Shown piece after piece: positions 1 to 11,018 of a stretch of 56,881 nucleotides of DNA (the stretch's first letter is position 1; every line of letters starts with the position of its first letter). The notes under the pieces were generated by a model. That model did no database searches, had not been told where the DNA came from, and saw nothing but the letters and a program-made list of their open reading frames with translations. A program made the translations under genes and the position numbers. The DNA is from Pseudomonadales bacterium (GTDB lineage: Bacteria > Pseudomonadota > Gammaproteobacteria > Pseudomonadales > Pseudohongiellaceae), in the NCBI GenBank assembly GCA_023268635.1, contig JALQUB010000027.1, positions 1 through 56,881 on the forward strand, given 5' to 3'.

Positions 1-1
1 T

Positions 2-1867
2 GCGATGAGCCTAGGTTCGATCTCACAAGAAAGCCATGAATCTCTCGCTGTTGCGATGAACCGCATCGGCGGTAAATCCAACACGGGCGAAGGTGGTGAA
101 GATCCCTACCGCTTCGAGCCAATGGCAAATGGCGACTCAAAGCGTTCAGCGATTAAGCAAGTGGCCTCTGGCCGCTTCGGCGTGACAGCGTGGTATCTCA
201 CGAACGCCGATGAGTTACAGATTAAGATCGCGCAAGGCGCAAAGCCGGGTGAAGGTGGCGAGCTGCCGGGTGGCAAGGTTGATAACTACATCGCCAGCAT
301 CCGTCACTCAACTCCGGGCGTAGGTCTCATCAGTCCACCTCCGCACCACGACATTTATTCAATCGAGGATATCGCTCAGCTTATCCACGACCTAAAGAAT
401 GCCAATCGCGCCGCGCGGATAAGCGTAAAGCTGGTCGCCGAAATTGGTGTGGGGACAATTGCAGCGGGTGTAACCAAAGCAAAAACCGATCACCTCGTTA
501 TTGCTGGCCATGATGGCGGGACGGGTGCATCTCCGCTCACTTCGATCAAACATGCAGGCTTACCGTGGGAACTTGGCTTGGCCGAGACTCACCAAACACT
601 CGTAATGAACAACTTACGTTCACGCGTGACACTGCAGACCGACGGACAGCTCAAGACTGGCCGCGACATTGCGATCGCCGCGTTATTAGGTGCGGAAGAG
701 TTCGGTTTCGCGACGGCGCCACTGATCACGCTCGGATGCATCATGATGCGCAAGTGTCACCTCAATACTTGCCCTGTAGGCATCGCGACACAAGATCCTG
801 AACTGCGCAAAAAATTCAAAGGCAAGCCAGAGCATGTGACGAATTATTTGTTCATGGTCGCCGAAGAGATGCGCGAAGTGATGGCGAGTCTCGGCATCCG
901 CACGGTCAATGAGATGGTTGGCCGCGTTGACTTACTCGACATGAACCATGCGATCGATCACTGGAAAGCCAGCGGTATCGACCTCACTTCGATTCTGTCA
1001 CCTGCGAAAGTTGTTTTCGAAGACACCGGTTTCTATAAGACACTGGAGCAAGATCACGGTCTCGATAAAGCGCTCGACAATGACCTGATCCGCATGGCTC
1101 GCGAAGGCATCGAAGAAGGGAAGACCGTACACATAGAACATGACGTCATTAACATCAACCGAGTTGTCGGCACGATGCTATCGAATGAGGTCGCGAAGCG
1201 CTGGGGTGCAGACATGCTCCCAGAAGACACGATCAACATTAAGCTAAACGGTTCTGCGGGCCAAAGCCTCGGCGCATGGCTTGCTAAGGGTGTGACACTC
1301 ACCGTTGAGGGTGATGCCAACGACTTCGTCGGCAAAGGCCTATCGGGCGGTAAGATAATTATCTATCCACCCAAGCAGAGTACATTCAAAGCCGAAGAAA
1401 ATATCATCGCGGGTAACGTGAATCTCTACGGAGCGACGAGCGGTGAAGCGTATATCCGCGGCATCGCGGCGGAGCGCTTCGCAGTACGCAACAGCGGTGC
1501 CAGCGCAGTCGTCGAAGGGATTGGCGATCACGGATGTGAGTACATGACTGGTGGACGCGTGGTTATCCTCGGTAAAACTGGACGCAACTTCGGCGCGGGC
1601 ATGAGTGGCGGCATCGCTTATGTCTGGGATCCCGAAGGCTCGCTACCTGCAAAATGTAACAGCGAGACTTTCGAATTAGAAAATGTTTCAGACTCCGCAG
1701 ATATTGAAGAGCTGCAAACGCTGATTAAGAAGCATTACCTCTACACGAACTCTGACGTTGCGAAGCGTCTGATGGATGACTGGGACCTCGCGCTCAGCCA
1801 ATTTGTGAAGGTCATGCCGACTGACTATAAGCGCGTATTAGCCGAGCGTGCAGCGTCTGCAGCCTAA
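2..1867 (+). CDS. gltB: Glutamate synthase large subunit, C-terminal part (cut by window start)
   Basis: This is the C-terminal ~620 residues of the large subunit of NADPH glutamate synthase (GOGAT), which makes glutamate from 2-oxoglutarate and glutamine-derived ammonia. The reading frame is open at the left edge; the first ATG at base 5 lies inside the conserved AMSLGSIS segment, so it is internal and not the start. The FMN-binding synthase barrel comes first, with [11 protein letters not shown] and the 3Fe-4S cysteines in [15 protein letters not shown] (cysteine codons near 736, 754 and 769). The glycine-rich C-terminal beta-helix domain follows (about bases 1240-1640, with repeated G-x-x-G-x-G patterns). 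The N-terminal amidotransferase domain lies outside the window. gltD follows after about 130 bp, the usual GOGAT order. Confidence 0.96.
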   Translation, partial: AMSLGSISQESHESLAVAMNRIGGKSNTGEGGEDPYRFEPMANGDSKRSAIKQVASGRFGVTAWYLTNADELQIKIAQGAKPGEGGELPGGKVDNYIASIRHSTPGVGLISPPPHHDIYSIEDIAQLIHDLKNANRAARISVKLVAEIGVGTIAAGVTKAKTDHLVIAGHDGGTGASPLTSIKHAGLPWELGLAETHQTLVMNNLRSRVTLQTDGQLKTGRDIAIAALLGAEEFGFATAPLITLGCIMMRKCHLNTCPVGIATQDPELRKKFKGKPEHVTNYLFMVAEEMREVMASLGIRTVNEMVGRVDLLDMNHAIDHWKASGIDLTSILSPAKVVFEDTGFYKTLEQDHGLDKALDNDLIRMAREGIEEGKTVHIEHDVININRVVGTMLSNEVAKRWGADMLPEDTINIKLNGSAGQSLGAWLAKGVTLTVEGDANDFVGKGLSGGKIIIYPPKQSTFKAEENIIAGNVNLYGATSGEAYIRGIAAERFAVRNSGASAVVEGIGDHGCEYMTGGRVVILGKTGRNFGAGMSGGIAYVWDPEGSLPAKCNSETFELENVSDSADIEELQTLIKKHYLYTNSDVAKRLMDDWDLALSQFVKVMPTDYKRVLAERAASAA

Positions 1868-1997
1868 AACTGAATTAACGCGCTGATCGCAAGCGGATTG
1901 AAATTTAAAGCTGGGCCCCGCAGACCACCGCGTGCCTAGATGACAAAGAGTGAGAAGTAGGCGATTAACACGTCGTCCTACTAGTGAAGGAAAGACC

Positions 1998-3431
1998 ATG
2001 GGAAAGCCAACTGGATTTAAAGAGTTTACACGTCAGACCGTGCCCTATCGTGATGCGATGGAGCGACTGGTCGACTACAAAGAAATCTACACAGCGCCAC
2101 AAGACGACGCGCTGCGGACTCAAGGCGCTCGCTGCATGGATTGCGGTATTCCATTCTGCCAATCATCGAACGGCTGCCCAGTCTATAACCTCATCCCTGA
2201 GTGGAATGACTTGGTCTACAACGGTCGCTGGGAAGAAGCATTAGAGCGTCTGCACAAGACTAATAACTTCCCAGAATTTACCGGTCGAGTTTGCCCTGCA
2301 CCATGCGAAGGTTCTTGCGTACTCGGTTCAACCGAAACTCCAGTCACGATTAAAAATATCGAAAATGCCATCATCGATAAAGGCTTCGAAAATGGTTGGG
2401 TCGTCGCAAAACCACCTGCCTCGCGCAGCGGAAAATCTGTCGCTATTGTCGGTTCAGGTCCTGCCGGACTCGCCGCGGCTGCCCAGCTCAATCAAGCGGG
2501 TCACACTGTCACAGTTTACGAGCGAGATGATCGCATTGGCGGCTTGCTCATGTACGGCATCCCCAATATGAAGTTGGAAAAGGACGTGGTAGATCGCCGC
2601 GTTAACTTGCTTCGCGAGGAAGGCGTTGAATTTGTAACCGGCGCAGACATCGGTGGTTCGGGTGATAACGCGATCGCAATCGCCAAACTTGTTGCGGATA
2701 ATGACGCTGTATTATTGGCAACTGGAGCGACAACGCCACGTGATTTACCGATTCCAAATCGTGCTGGAGATGGCATCCATTTCGCAATGGAATTTCTCAA
2801 AAAGAACACTGCTAGCTTACTAGATTCTTGCTTAGAAAATGGCAATTACATTAGTGCGAAGGGCAAGAAAGTCATCGTCATCGGTGGCGGCGATACTGGT
2901 ACTGATTGCATCGGTACTTCTCTGCGCCATGGCTGCGAGTCTCTGGTAAATTTCGAGATCATGCCTAAACCACCCATCGAACGAGCAGATGATAATCCAT
3001 GGCCTCTCTGGCCAAAAATCTACCGCGTAGATTATGGCCATGAAGAAGCTGCAAAGAAATTTGGTGAAGATCCCCGCGTTTACTCTATCTCGGGCAAAGA
3101 ATTCGTTCGTGATGACGATGGCAAACTGCTTGGCATAAACACCGTCAAGGTAGATAGCAACTTTAAGGAAATTCCTGGCACCATACAATTCTGGGAAGCT
3201 GATCTAATTCTGCTCTCCATGGGATTCCTTGGGCCGGAGCACTATGTCAGCGAAGCACTCGGTTTAGAGTTGGACGGACGCTCTAACTATAAAGCTGAGT
3301 ACGAAGAATTTACGACATCTAGTCCTAAGGTATTTGCAGCAGGCGATTGTCGCCGCGGACAGTCACTCGTCGTGCGTGCGATCGATGAAGGTCGTAAAGC
3401 CGCGGCAAAAATCGACGAATACCTAAGCTAA
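1998..3431 (+). CDS. gltD: Glutamate synthase small subunit
   Basis: NADPH-oxidising, FAD-containing subunit of glutamate synthase, 477 residues, the usual length. The N-terminal ferredoxin-like part has cysteine clusters for two 4Fe-4S centres ([10 protein letters not shown], then CP, then [11 protein letters not shown]). Two Rossmann motifs follow: [12 protein letters not shown] (FAD) and [11 protein letters not shown] (NADPH). The C-terminal [10 protein letters not shown] closes the FAD site. I chose the ATG at 1998 because GAAGGAAAG lies just upstream and MGKPTGF is the conserved N-terminus of the family; the frame stays open to 1950 but the added residues look non-coding. It is probably co-transcribed with gltB. 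A perfect hairpin lies about 10 bp after the stop. Confidence 0.95.
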   Translation: MGKPTGFKEFTRQTVPYRDAMERLVDYKEIYTAPQDDALRTQGARCMDCGIPFCQSSNGCPVYNLIPEWNDLVYNGRWEEALERLHKTNNFPEFTGRVCPAPCEGSCVLGSTETPVTIKNIENAIIDKGFENGWVVAKPPASRSGKSVAIVGSGPAGLAAAAQLNQAGHTVTVYERDDRIGGLLMYGIPNMKLEKDVVDRRVNLLREEGVEFVTGADIGGSGDNAIAIAKLVADNDAVLLATGATTPRDLPIPNRAGDGIHFAMEFLKKNTASLLDSCLENGNYISAKGKKVIVIGGGDTGTDCIGTSLRHGCESLVNFEIMPKPPIERADDNPWPLWPKIYRVDYGHEEAAKKFGEDPRVYSISGKEFVRDDDGKLLGINTVKVDSNFKEIPGTIQFWEADLILLSMGFLGPEHYVSEALGLELDGRSNYKAEYEEFTTSSPKVFAAGDCRRGQSLVVRAIDEGRKAAAKIDEYLS

Positions 3432-3440
3432 TCCTTCGCC

Positions 3441-3467
3441 GTGTTTCCGCGCTTAGCGCGGAAACAC
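3441..3467. terminator. Perfect 12-bp hairpin between convergent gltD and the giant gene
   Basis: A 12-bp perfect inverted repeat (GTGTTTCCGCGC / GCGCGGAAACAC) with a 3-nt loop lies just after the gltD stop. It overlaps the end of the minus-strand giant gene, whose TAA stop is exactly the loop (3453-3455). No T-run follows on either strand, so it may be a processing or stabilising hairpin or a weak bidirectional terminator instead of a classical intrinsic terminator. Confidence 0.5.
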
Positions 3468-6400
3468 ATACAATGCCTGTCGGTCTCCGTTAGCGTAAAA
3501 ACTGTAGTAATCCATCTCACCGTCACCATTAAGATCTCCCGCTTCCCTAAACACTATTTCACGGTCCTCCTTCGCAAATACCACGTTAGGAGCAACATCG
3601 TATGCGGCTAATAGTCTAAATTCCTCTCCACGGTAACCCAAAGTAACGACGCCCGTAGAATCAATTCTTACATAACGAACTTCCGAGTGTGCTAGTAGCT
3701 GCCCCTTAAGTTCGAACCAGTTTTTAGGTACCGGCACTAATTCTTGCTCAAGCAAATCACCTTTACTATTTTCAGTAATTATTGAAACTTGCTGAAGATT
3801 CTTCAGCCATGGCGATGGGTAAAATACGAATCCTGGCGTTTCTCTGCGCACTGCTTTAATCGCAGAGATTCCTGGCCTACCGATATACCTAGCTAAGCTT
3901 GCTTCGGCGCCTTCATTTTCATCTCTGGTAATAATAAAATTCGAATCTTTATCGTAACGAATAGCGTAACGAGAATCATAACTAATTATCTCTTCTTCCA
4001 CTTTCTTATCATCGACAAACATTGGGTACATAATAATCTCTAGATTAATTCCCATGCGGATTGATAGATTACCGTCTTCATCATAAAAGAAGCCTTTATC
4101 ATCCACCGCTGTCTTGCGCATACTCACTGGTAACAAACGCGCCTCCGAGGAAGGAAACTCCATCTTAACTTCACCGGTAACGGCTTGTTCGAGACGCGCA
4201 CCAGTATCCGCAAATTCTGGCGTTTCACTCACCAACTCTAGATAGCTAGTTCGCGGCGATTCGGCAGCACCTGGCATTGGTTTACTGCGCAAATCGAGAG
4301 CCACTCTTTTATCTTCCGCTGTAGAACCAGGTACCGCGATTTTACTTAGCGTATCACTAAGCATTACTCCTGCCGGAACATTAAGCAGCGAATCAAAACC
4401 AACGTTTTCCCCTAAAACCACTCCCTTAAGCAATATTACATCTGCTCCTATCCGAACATTTTTTAACTTAGTCCCAGGCAAAATAATCGCGCCATTTATT
4501 TTCGCAGGATTCTCTGGATCTCCCGCAATCTCGCCGGCTATTTCACCCCCTTCAACTATACTTCCAGCACATAGCGTGACGTCCCGAATAACACCTTCAC
4601 TCGCCGCCGTTCCACACACTTCGCCTCCAGAAAGCTCGCCGCCTTTGGCGATCTCCGGATCAGTTATTTTCTTTCCTGTGCCATCTTTTTTATCGCGTAT
4701 CGTAGGATCAATCGGAGGTGCAGGAGGGGAAGACGCTAGAGACTCACTACTGACCGAAGCAAACGAGGGGGCCGAGGCGTTCAAATAAAAATTTTCCTCT
4801 GCCTCGCCGCTCGCTGAGTAAGTCATTTGTAAATTATCGAACGCAGCAACACCGGCGACCATAGGCAATCTCACACGTTGGGGTGACCTATCGGTATCCG
4901 TGGCTAAGCCAAATACGGCAGACCCAGCTCCGTCGATCTCCGTCAATGTAACGTTGGCAGTGATATCAATATCGACGACACCTACGGCATCAACCGCAGC
5001 AATTCGAGGACCTCCGCTGAACTCGATAGCAGAGCCGCTTGTCACGGCACGCGGATTGGGCTGCACCGTAAATATTAGTCTGCTTGCGGTGACTTCACTG
5101 CTTACATTCGACGAGGAGACTACTGCCAGATCAGCACCGCTAGCATCCTCGTCGTTTGCAATCAGCGTGAAGGATTGTTTATCCACTGTCGCCGTATAAC
5201 TCACGTCCGTGAATGCCGCACTACCAGCAGTTGCCGTTACTGACAAAGTCCCACCTAATGTGCCTGCCGCAGATGTGCTCAGTGTGACTGCCTCGGAAAA
5301 ATCATTGTCTCTATTTCCCACCGCGTCCTGAGCCTGCACTATTGGCTGCGTCAGTAGCGCGACCGCTGACGACGAGCCCGCAGGCTGTTGGCTAAAGACT
5401 AAGCGACTTGCCGTAACCTCGGTAGTCGACCCTAAGCCATTCGTTACTGCCGTAGTCGTCGCAAACTGCGTACCAGTACCTGACAAGGTCACATCTTCAT
5501 CACCGTCTATGCTGAATAGCAACGTCTGTCCGTCTGTGATATTCGTGCTGTCGTTATAACGCGCACTCAAGGTATACACTTCGCTCTCACCACTGGCCAC
5601 GGAAATTGATAGGTCACTAAACGTGATTTTGTCGAGGTCCGCGTTATAAGTACCGCTCACCGCGGTAGCATCAGCACCACTCAAATACCAATCTATTTGA
5701 CTTCGGACTGTGTCGTTCGCGGTCCCGCTCACGTTGATATTTAGTGCCGTAATTTCCAAAGGCAAACTATCAACGGTAGCACCGTCGCTGAACGTAAAAT
5801 CGAATAAAGCAATAGCGGAGTCGGTAGCGCCTACAGAAGTATCTAACGCAACAGGCTCTCTCACCACCGCTGCAGCAGTGACATCTCCATCGGTGTCCGC
5901 CACTACACCTCGCATCTGCTCACTATTCGCGCTAGTGAGTCCTGTTAGCGTCGCCTGCAGATTAAATGTCTCATTCGTATCGCCCGCATTGGTGTATTTA
6001 AGATTCATTGCGGTAAAGCTGGCGACTCCTCTCGAAAGACTAATCGAGGCGTTCTCTTTGCTACCCCCTGGGTCACCATCACTGTCACCGCTTACAATCA
6101 TCTCAACAGCACCAGCGCCATTAATTTCACTCAGTACAACCGTGCCAGTCTGATCGACATCAATGATTCCGTTATCATTAACTGCCCCTACACGAGGCAC
6201 TGTCGTTAAGTCAGTAGCGCGTCCTTTTACAAGATTCAGCGGCGCTGGCTCATCAAGAAACACAAGTTTAGTCGCAACGACATTTGAGGTGATCGTATTG
6301 GCTGTTACTGCGGGCAAATCTGAAAATGTTCCTACTGTCAGATCACTTTCATCATCAGCAACAAGAGTTATTGCTTCGCCGTCCGTCAGGGGTCGGTGGC

Positions 6401-9400
6401 TTAGTCCGCTAAATGTCGCTACACCCGCAATGGCTGCAACCTCGCTATCTCCAGATATCGTGCCCGCGCTCGACTCAGTAATTGTCACTGTCTCTGAAAA
6501 GTCGCGATCGACATTCCCAAAAGCATCAACTGCCTTCACCACAGGTTGCGTTCCGAATGCCGCTCCAGCCCTTGTCCCTGCCGGCATGGTAGTAAAGCTT
6601 AATGCGGTAGCGACAACCTGAACCGGCGTAGTCGCGGTTACTGCAGTGCTACTCGCAATAGACGTGCCCGAATACGTTAAATCACTATTTCCTGTTATGG
6701 AAAAAGCGAACGTCGCACCATCTACTAAATTTGAGTTATCGTTGTAGTAGGCACTTAGCGTATACGTCTCGGATGCCCCACTTCCGAGGACAATGCCTAA
6801 TGAGGAGAAAGCGATTAAATCATTAGTTGCATCGTAAGCTCCGACCACCGCACTCACACCACTTCCATTTAATCGCCAAGTAACTTGCCCACGAAGCGAA
6901 TCATTACTAGTCCCAGCAACATGAATATTTAGCGCTGTTACTGAGATGCCCAGATCATCGTCGCCTCCCCCATCGGCAAGAGTGAAGTCGAAAACATTAA
7001 TTGCCTCTCCGACCGTATCAATTGTGCTATCCAATGCTTGAGGCTCGCTAACTCCAGACGCTGCGATCAAACTACCATCAGCGTTCGCGACTTCCGCGGT
7101 GAATGTCGCGCTATCTGCTGCGTCCAATGCACCAGATGACGCTCGTAATGAAAATGTTTCGTCTGCTGCTGAACTAACTGTGTAATTAAGTGATAAATCA
7201 GTGAAGGTTGCGACTCCCGCTGTCGCTGCCAGGGTCACGGTAGTCGCATTGGCATCGATATCCCCTGTCGCACTTATTGTTGCGCTGCCAGCACCATTTT
7301 CAGACAGAGTCACCGAGTCAGTGTATCCCGTATCAAGTAGATCACTCGCATCAAGAGCACGCACAATGGGTGCCGTAGTTAACGTTCTTGATTGCGCAGA
7401 TACCAATGTAAGGGGAGCAGGCTCGGTCGCAAACACCAACTTTGTGGCAACAACATCTGATGTTAGCGAATCACTATCTATCGCAGCAAAATCCGATCCC
7501 ACTGCATCCTGATCATTCGCAGTTAATACAAAAGATTCGCCGTCTGCTGTTGCTGCATAGCTCAAATCCGTAAACGTAGCTACGCCAGCAACGGCGGTTA
7601 CAGTCAAAGTTCCGCTAAATACGCCGTCTCCTGATTTTTTGGAAATGGATATGGTTTCTGTGAAATCCGTATCGATGCTACCCGATGCATCCACCGCTCG
7701 CACAACAGGCTGCGTGGTGAACACTGTCCCCGAGACAGAACCCGACGGTTGAGTCGAAAATTGTAATGCGGTTGCATCAACCGACAACGTTGAACCCGAG
7801 CTTCCAGAATCAACCGTTGTGAACGATCCGAAGCGAGTTCCGGTGTAATCAACCGATGGTGATCGAGACGTACTGATATATAGCCGCAGTGTTTTTCCTT
7901 CTGAAATTACCGCACCGCTCGCGAAATATGCTGAAATCGTATAAGTCTCACTTCCTCCATCTGCCACCTCTATCGATCGATTGAAATACCATTCCTGCCT
8001 CGTGGAGTTGTACGAAGCGATCGCATTCGTCACATCAGGTCCATTTAGTACGAGTCTTACCTTACTCTTATCCGTCGCAGAAAAGGTTCCGTCAGATTGA
8101 ATTAATAGATTCGTTACTTTGAGTGGTAATCCATCGCTCGTCTCACCACCACCATCATTCAAGGTAAAGTCGAAAATCGGCGTGGCGGTTGAAGAAGACG
8201 TTACTAAAGTGGAGAGCGAGACAGGTTCAGATATTCCTGATGCGGTAGTAACGGTTGCCGTCCGCTCCGAGACTACGCTTGTCATTGCGTCGCTATCAGC
8301 GCTAGTTAGGGTTCCGGAGCTTGCTCGCACATAGAATGTATTCGTCGAGCCTTCAACTGAACTACTGTTAGTGAATCTTATAATTCCCGACGTTGGATAT
8401 TCCCAGTTTATTGTTGTGCCATTCGCCGTGCCCACGTAATTTACAAAGGAATCTTCGCCATTGTAAGGAGAATAATCTTCATTCGTTTTCCCCAATATGC
8501 CGGAGCCAGAACTTGCGATGATTGTGTAATAGACGTGCTTAGACTTGTTATACGCGTTAGAGCGATATGCCGTATCTATCACATTTCCCGCACCCACCGC
8601 GGCAACGATCGGATAAGTCGTACTTGTAAAATTCGAGTTCTGACCTGAAACGACGCGAAGTGGTGATGGCTGTCGTAGGAAAATTAATTTGTCTGCGACA
8701 ACATCACTGAGAACAGATTCTGATGTCTTGGCGATCAGATCCGTGTCGACACCATCTTGATCATTCGCAGTTAAGGTGAAGCTCTCCCCATCCGTCGTCG
8801 CGGTATAGGAGAGATTGTCAAACGTGGCGATTCCGTTCACCGCCACCACTGTCGTAGTGCCAGAAAGAGTACCGGCACTCGTCGTGGTAATTGTCACCTG
8901 CTCAGCAAAGTCAGTATCAACACTACCACCGGAGTCCACTGCCTTCACAACAGCAGTAAATGTAGCACCCGATGTCACCGTAGTTGGCAGTGTAGTGAAA
9001 TCCAAGGTGGTGGAAATCGCATTGACAGTGAAACCACTACCATTTGTTACCGGGCTTGTCGTTCCCATCTCACTCTTTGTGCTATTGACCGTCCAGTAAG
9101 GATCATCACCATCGACAGATACAATCACAGTCGATTTGTCAGTCATACTCTCAGTCGGATTTCGATATACTTTGACGGTATAGGTTTCGCTACTGCCGTT
9201 AGCAATCGATATCGGTAGACTTGAAAAATATATACCCGCATCAGCTGCTGAACCAGAGCCCCAAGAACCTGCTCGATCTGTAATATCAGGGCCACTCAAT
9301 AAAAATTTGAGTTTGACTCGCTCGCTATAGGGCATTGTTCCAGATAACACCAATCTTATACGCGTAATATTAAGCGGCAGTGAGTCGAGCTCACCGCTAT

Positions 9401-11018
9401 CGCTAACAGCAAAATCGAGGATAGGAACGGCTTCAGCAATTGTGTCCGCGGAGGTTGGAACAACGATGCTGGTTTCATCCAGTGTTGCGGAAGCAACAAC
9501 ATCGCCTTCTTGATAACCATACGCTTCCTGCGCGTATGAAGTCGTAGTTACCGTATTTGCATCGGGATCACGCAGCTCGGTAACCAAGGTCCGTGCGGTT
9601 ACAACCTTGGTAGTCGTATCGGTATTTCTATATGAAATTGCTCGTAGAAGTTTTTGGACCCTGGCAGGGGTAGCCTCTGAATTAAGAGTAATAACAAAGC
9701 TGCTGTTACGCGGGATATCATTATAAAGCGTACCGATAACTGTACCGTCTACGCTGACTTCACCACCTCGTAATCGCGAAGACAAAGTGACATCGGTGTT
9801 TGTTTTAATATCTAACTCATCTCCTGTTACTATTCCTGCGGAAAAATAGACATAAAGTCTTGATAACCGCGTTGAATCCGCGTCAATCACGGTCGCATCA
9901 CTGCCCACATCGAGCAAAGCCGACTCCTCACCGTCAACGAAACGAGCGATGTCATTCGCAAGATTGGCAACTTCGGGGTCTGCCGTGGTACGCACATATA
10001 TTGAATCTGTCGCCACTGAGTAAGGCGTTGCACCCCCATTCGTTGTCGTATTGGCGGTTGAGCCGGTAGTACCTCCGGTGCTTTCGTCCCACGCCCTGAA
10101 CGTTAATGATGCCGTTCCGACCACTGAAGCATTGGGTACATAGCGTATGTAAGATGGGTGCAGGGCTTGCCCGAGGCGAACGCTAGACGTTGAGAGATCG
10201 ACAATTTCACCTGTCGTTGAGCTGAAGTCTCTCCAACCGCCCGGATAATACGAAACGTAGCGGATGTATTCTATCCATGAGGTGCTGTATTGCCATTTCC
10301 CGTAACGATTGTCGACAGAGGTTACAGCGATCGACCTCTTAGCGATTCCATCAACATCAGTCACCGCGTCAAGGCGCATGGCACTATAGTAACTAAATCC
10401 CAAATTCTCAGAATCGTGCGCGGTGCTTCCCCCAACATCTCGGTTTATTGTTTGCGTATAATTCGTCAAACTTGGATCAAGAACTGGCGCATCATTTACT
10501 GCCGCAATACGGATAAATTCTACTTCTATTGGGCTAGTCAAACTCCCGTCACTTACCTGTAAACGCAATTCGGTCGCGTTGCCATTCACATTTGTCGGCG
10601 GGGTATAGCTGACCCTATTCGCGCCCGACATATAGTCATGCAGATCCGTGATAGAACCTGCCAAAGTAAATTGAGTGCTCGAAACTAACGTCGCTGTCAC
10701 TCCACTTCCCACCGCTGAGCCATCTGCGACGGAGTTTATTGTTCCAGCGGTAACGGTGGCGGTGAGGGTTAGGGAATCATTCTCGAGATCAGCGAGACTA
10801 ATGAAGCCGAGACGCATATCACCAGTCGTATCTTCTGTGAACTGCACTAAGGAAGTTGGAGTACTAACACTGGGAGCCGTATTGGCATATGCCACCAAGG
10901 GGAATAGTGACGGCAGCAATCCGACGAGAATTTTACTGAAATTTGTATGGAAGCCGCGACTTCTTATACCTGATCTGTATAAGTCGAAAATTTTATCTTT
11001 CAATACCAACAGGCCCAT
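3453..11018 (-). CDS. Giant secreted repeat protein (2521 aa), cadherin/Ig-like with beta-helix C-terminal region
   Basis: Very large exported surface or extracellular protein. A late signal peptide (about residues 28-46, ending VAYANT) is followed by cadherin-like segments (about 45-500, e.g. LADLENDSL, AAVNDAPVLDP). About 520-2095 consists of four super-repeats of ~400 residues. Each has module C (starting near SEPVALDT, with IFDFTLSDGGG-like text), module A (FTTQPSGS... VVKAVDASG... GVATFTDLSY... LTANDQD) and module B (LVFATEPAPL...). Around 2100 a proline-rich linker (PPAPPIDPT) leads to a hexapeptide-like region (about 2110-2240), then an unassigned C-terminal region ending near a calcium-loop-like DLNGDGEMD. 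No LPxTG, RTX nonapeptides or autotransporter barrel are visible. The ATG at 11018 is preferred over TTG at 11021; no Shine-Dalgarno is obvious. Adhesion or a structural role is inference. Confidence 0.85.
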   Translation of the reverse strand: MGLLVLKDKIFDLYRSGIRSRGFHTNFSKILVGLLPSLFPLVAYANTAPSVSTPTSLVQFTEDTTGDMRLGFISLADLENDSLTLTATVTAGTINSVADGSAVGSGVTATLVSSTQFTLAGSITDLHDYMSGANRVSYTPPTNVNGNATELRLQVSDGSLTSPIEVEFIRIAAVNDAPVLDPSLTNYTQTINRDVGGSTAHDSENLGFSYYSAMRLDAVTDVDGIAKRSIAVTSVDNRYGKWQYSTSWIEYIRYVSYYPGGWRDFSSTTGEIVDLSTSSVRLGQALHPSYIRYVPNASVVGTASLTFRAWDESTGGTTGSTANTTTNGGATPYSVATDSIYVRTTADPEVANLANDIARFVDGEESALLDVGSDATVIDADSTRLSRLYVYFSAGIVTGDELDIKTNTDVTLSSRLRGGEVSVDGTVIGTLYNDIPRNSSFVITLNSEATPARVQKLLRAISYRNTDTTTKVVTARTLVTELRDPDANTVTTTSYAQEAYGYQEGDVVASATLDETSIVVPTSADTIAEAVPILDFAVSDSGELDSLPLNITRIRLVLSGTMPYSERVKLKFLLSGPDITDRAGSWGSGSAADAGIYFSSLPISIANGSSETYTVKVYRNPTESMTDKSTVIVSVDGDDPYWTVNSTKSEMGTTSPVTNGSGFTVNAISTTLDFTTLPTTVTSGATFTAVVKAVDSGGSVDTDFAEQVTITTTSAGTLSGTTTVVAVNGIATFDNLSYTATTDGESFTLTANDQDGVDTDLIAKTSESVLSDVVADKLIFLRQPSPLRVVSGQNSNFTSTTYPIVAAVGAGNVIDTAYRSNAYNKSKHVYYTIIASSGSGILGKTNEDYSPYNGEDSFVNYVGTANGTTINWEYPTSGIIRFTNSSSVEGSTNTFYVRASSGTLTSADSDAMTSVVSERTATVTTASGISEPVSLSTLVTSSSTATPIFDFTLNDGGGETSDGLPLKVTNLLIQSDGTFSATDKSKVRLVLNGPDVTNAIASYNSTRQEWYFNRSIEVADGGSETYTISAYFASGAVISEGKTLRLYISTSRSPSVDYTGTRFGSFTTVDSGSSGSTLSVDATALQFSTQPSGSVSGTVFTTQPVVRAVDASGSIDTDFTETISISKKSGDGVFSGTLTVTAVAGVATFTDLSYAATADGESFVLTANDQDAVGSDFAAIDSDSLTSDVVATKLVFATEPAPLTLVSAQSRTLTTAPIVRALDASDLLDTGYTDSVTLSENGAGSATISATGDIDANATTVTLAATAGVATFTDLSLNYTVSSAADETFSLRASSGALDAADSATFTAEVANADGSLIAASGVSEPQALDSTIDTVGEAINVFDFTLADGGGDDDLGISVTALNIHVAGTSNDSLRGQVTWRLNGSGVSAVVGAYDATNDLIAFSSLGIVLGSGASETYTLSAYYNDNSNLVDGATFAFSITGNSDLTYSGTSIASSTAVTATTPVQVVATALSFTTMPAGTRAGAAFGTQPVVKAVDAFGNVDRDFSETVTITESSAGTISGDSEVAAIAGVATFSGLSHRPLTDGEAITLVADDESDLTVGTFSDLPAVTANTITSNVVATKLVFLDEPAPLNLVKGRATDLTTVPRVGAVNDNGIIDVDQTGTVVLSEINGAGAVEMIVSGDSDGDPGGSKENASISLSRGVASFTAMNLKYTNAGDTNETFNLQATLTGLTSANSEQMRGVVADTDGDVTAAAVVREPVALDTSVGATDSAIALFDFTFSDGATVDSLPLEITALNINVSGTANDTVRSQIDWYLSGADATAVSGTYNADLDKITFSDLSISVASGESEVYTLSARYNDSTNITDGQTLLFSIDGDEDVTLSGTGTQFATTTAVTNGLGSTTEVTASRLVFSQQPAGSSSAVALLTQPIVQAQDAVGNRDNDFSEAVTLSTSAAGTLGGTLSVTATAGSAAFTDVSYTATVDKQSFTLIANDEDASGADLAVVSSSNVSSEVTASRLIFTVQPNPRAVTSGSAIEFSGGPRIAAVDAVGVVDIDITANVTLTEIDGAGSAVFGLATDTDRSPQRVRLPMVAGVAAFDNLQMTYSASGEAEENFYLNASAPSFASVSSESLASSPPAPPIDPTIRDKKDGTGKKITDPEIAKGGELSGGEVCGTAASEGVIRDVTLCAGSIVEGGEIAGEIAGDPENPAKINGAIILPGTKLKNVRIGADVILLKGVVLGENVGFDSLLNVPAGVMLSDTLSKIAVPGSTAEDKRVALDLRSKPMPGAAESPRTSYLELVSETPEFADTGARLEQAVTGEVKMEFPSSEARLLPVSMRKTAVDDKGFFYDEDGNLSIRMGINLEIIMYPMFVDDKKVEEEIISYDSRYAIRYDKDSNFIITRDENEGAEASLARYIGRPGISAIKAVRRETPGFVFYPSPWLKNLQQVSIITENSKGDLLEQELVPVPKNWFELKGQLLAHSEVRYVRIDSTGVVTLGYRGEEFRLLAAYDVAPNVVFAKEDREIVFREAGDLNGDGEMDYYSFYANGDRQALYVFPR

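Noticed and set aside
5710-6621. Long plus-strand open frames (about 150 residues each) inside the giant gene
   Set aside because: Repetitive Val/Ser/Ala/Thr-rich antisense translations of the repeat modules, with no start signals or recognisable domain.
3453-11018. Regular repeats considered as CRISPR or DNA satellite
   Set aside because: The repeats are protein modules of about 400 residues with diverged DNA; there are no short direct repeats with spacers.
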